Positions 63,359 to 64,000 of a stretch of DNA of 64,000 bases are shown here, in pieces. This DNA comes from CAMAVH01 sp036500145. Its GTDB lineage: Bacteria; Pseudomonadota; Alphaproteobacteria; SMXQ01. Below the pieces are notes generated by a model that saw only the letters and a list, made by a program, of their open reading frames with translations, made no database searches and was not told the origin of the DNA. Both the position numbers and the translations under genes were made by a program. Every line of letters begins with the position of its first letter. The first letter of the stretch is position 1. The DNA is taken from positions 1 through 64,000 of the forward strand of contig DASYCO010000020.1 in assembly GCA_036500145.1 (NCBI GenBank). The letters run 5' to 3'.

Positions 63359-64000
63359 CTAGACCCACTGCAGCATGATGGACAGGCTGGTGAGGGTCGT
63401 CAGCAGCATCGACACGGCCTGCTTGCCGGCGATGCGGCGCTCCACCTCCGCCGGAATCTTCTCGAGACCCTGCTTGACCGCCCAGACAGCCGCTTGGGTG
63501 CGGTTGCGCACGTTGATTTTGCGCAGGATCGCCTTCAGATGCATCTTCACGGTCGCTTCGTTGATGCTGAGCTGATGGGCGATTGACTTGTTGGCGTCGC
63601 CGCTGGCCAGGCAGCGCAGGATCAGGATCTCGCGGTCCGACAGGCCGCTGCCGTCGAACAGCGGGCCGTAGCCGGGCTGCGTGGCGCGATCGTCGATCAG
63701 CAGCTGCGCGAGCCCGGTGGGAAACACCTTCTGGCCGAGCATCACCAGCGACAGCGACTGGACGAGGGCTTCGGGCGACATGCCGCTCAGGAGATAGGCG
63801 TCTGCGCCGGCCTCCAGCGCGATTGCCAGCTTCTGCGCGGAGAAATTGCGCGTGAGGATGACGATGCGCGCATGCGGCAACGTCCGGCGCAGGAGGTGGA
63901 CATCCTCCATGAGGTGGTCGTGGTCCTGCGGATCGATGATGACGAGCCCGGGACTGACGTCCTTGCCGGCTTCGCCGACGGCTTCGGCGGCGGAATGCGT
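63359..64000 (-). CDS. LuxR/NarL-type response regulator, 5' end outside window
   Basis: The frame continues past the right edge, so only about 214 residues are visible. The receiver has its phospho-acceptor Asp in LVIIDPQDHDH; the LuxR domain is LSDREILILRCLASGDANKS...NEATVKMHLKAILRKINV. It closely resembles the regulator at 43200 (matching HARIVILT, ALEAGADAYLLSGMSPEAL). After the DNA-binding domain a hydrophobic tail (AVSMLLTTLTSLSIMLQWV) could insert in the membrane, which the 43200 protein lacks. Confidence 0.85.
   Translation of the reverse strand, partial: THSAAEAVGEAGKDVSPGLVIIDPQDHDHLMEDVHLLRRTLPHARIVILTRNFSAQKLAIALEAGADAYLLSGMSPEALVQSLSLVMLGQKVFPTGLAQLLIDDRATQPGYGPLFDGSGLSDREILILRCLASGDANKSIAHQLSINEATVKMHLKAILRKINVRNRTQAAVWAVKQGLEKIPAEVERRIAGKQAVSMLLTTLTSLSIMLQWV

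Overview
The window is about 64 kb of GC-rich bacterial chromosome. The best-supported origin is an alphaproteobacterium, probably a Rhodospirillales-type lineage. The evidence is the rluA-family/rpoH pair, hisZ next to purA, a GapR (DUF2312) gene, a DUF6476 gene and a CspA/IF-1 neighbourhood. Codon use is strongly GC-biased, so long antisense open frames are common; I have left them out. No phage, IS element, CRISPR array or rRNA operon is visible. The genus cannot be named from sequence reading alone.

Layout: (1) 1-13116 is a conserved housekeeping block: the 3' part of serA, a PAS sensor kinase, hisZ, purA, an anchored transglutaminase-like protein, a probable pseudokinase with its membrane partner, rpoH, a pseudouridine synthase, a DUF6476 protein, a JAMM peptidase and tRNA-Glu(CTC). 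(2) 13228-28705 is accessory metabolism: a methyltransferase, a three-gene AfuABC-type ABC importer, an Xre-RES toxin-antitoxin pair, an exported molybdenum hydroxylase with its triheme cytochrome, and a TctC/VOC/UbiD group. (3) 28897-34683 (minus strand) is a tightly overlapping MCE/Mla-type lipid transport operon led by a membrane sensor with a cyclase-like domain; its ATPase-position protein has lost the recognisable nucleotide-binding motifs. (4) 34866-37137 is a hydroxyacid dehydrogenase plus glycerate kinase pair. (5) 37256-43880 is a curli/holdfast-like locus: LuxR-type regulators, a CsgG/HfaB-type secretion lipoprotein, two small secreted proteins with Asn-rich curlin-like repeats, and a Sel1-repeat protein. 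(6) 44048-46106 holds a tandem pair of small PepSY-like secreted proteins with a shared promoter-like motif, then two decayed secreted lectin-like genes. (7) 46111-64000 is mixed: a second molybdenum hydroxylase without an export signal, arsC-like, infA, cspA, a gene-free stretch that may encode a structured RNA, DUF488, GapR, cyclophilin, LpxR-like, two response regulators, a CBS protein, SemiSWEET, quinone oxidoreductase, a cobalamin-binding protein, an amidohydrolase, YciB, and a truncated LuxR regulator closely related to the one at 43200.

Candidates for something undescribed are the sensor-led MCE operon with a pseudo-ATPase and a cyclase domain lacking one metal-binding Asp, and the CsgG-linked secreted repeat proteins. 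The two decayed lectins and the duplicated PepSY genes suggest that the envelope and secreted functions of this region are evolving quickly.
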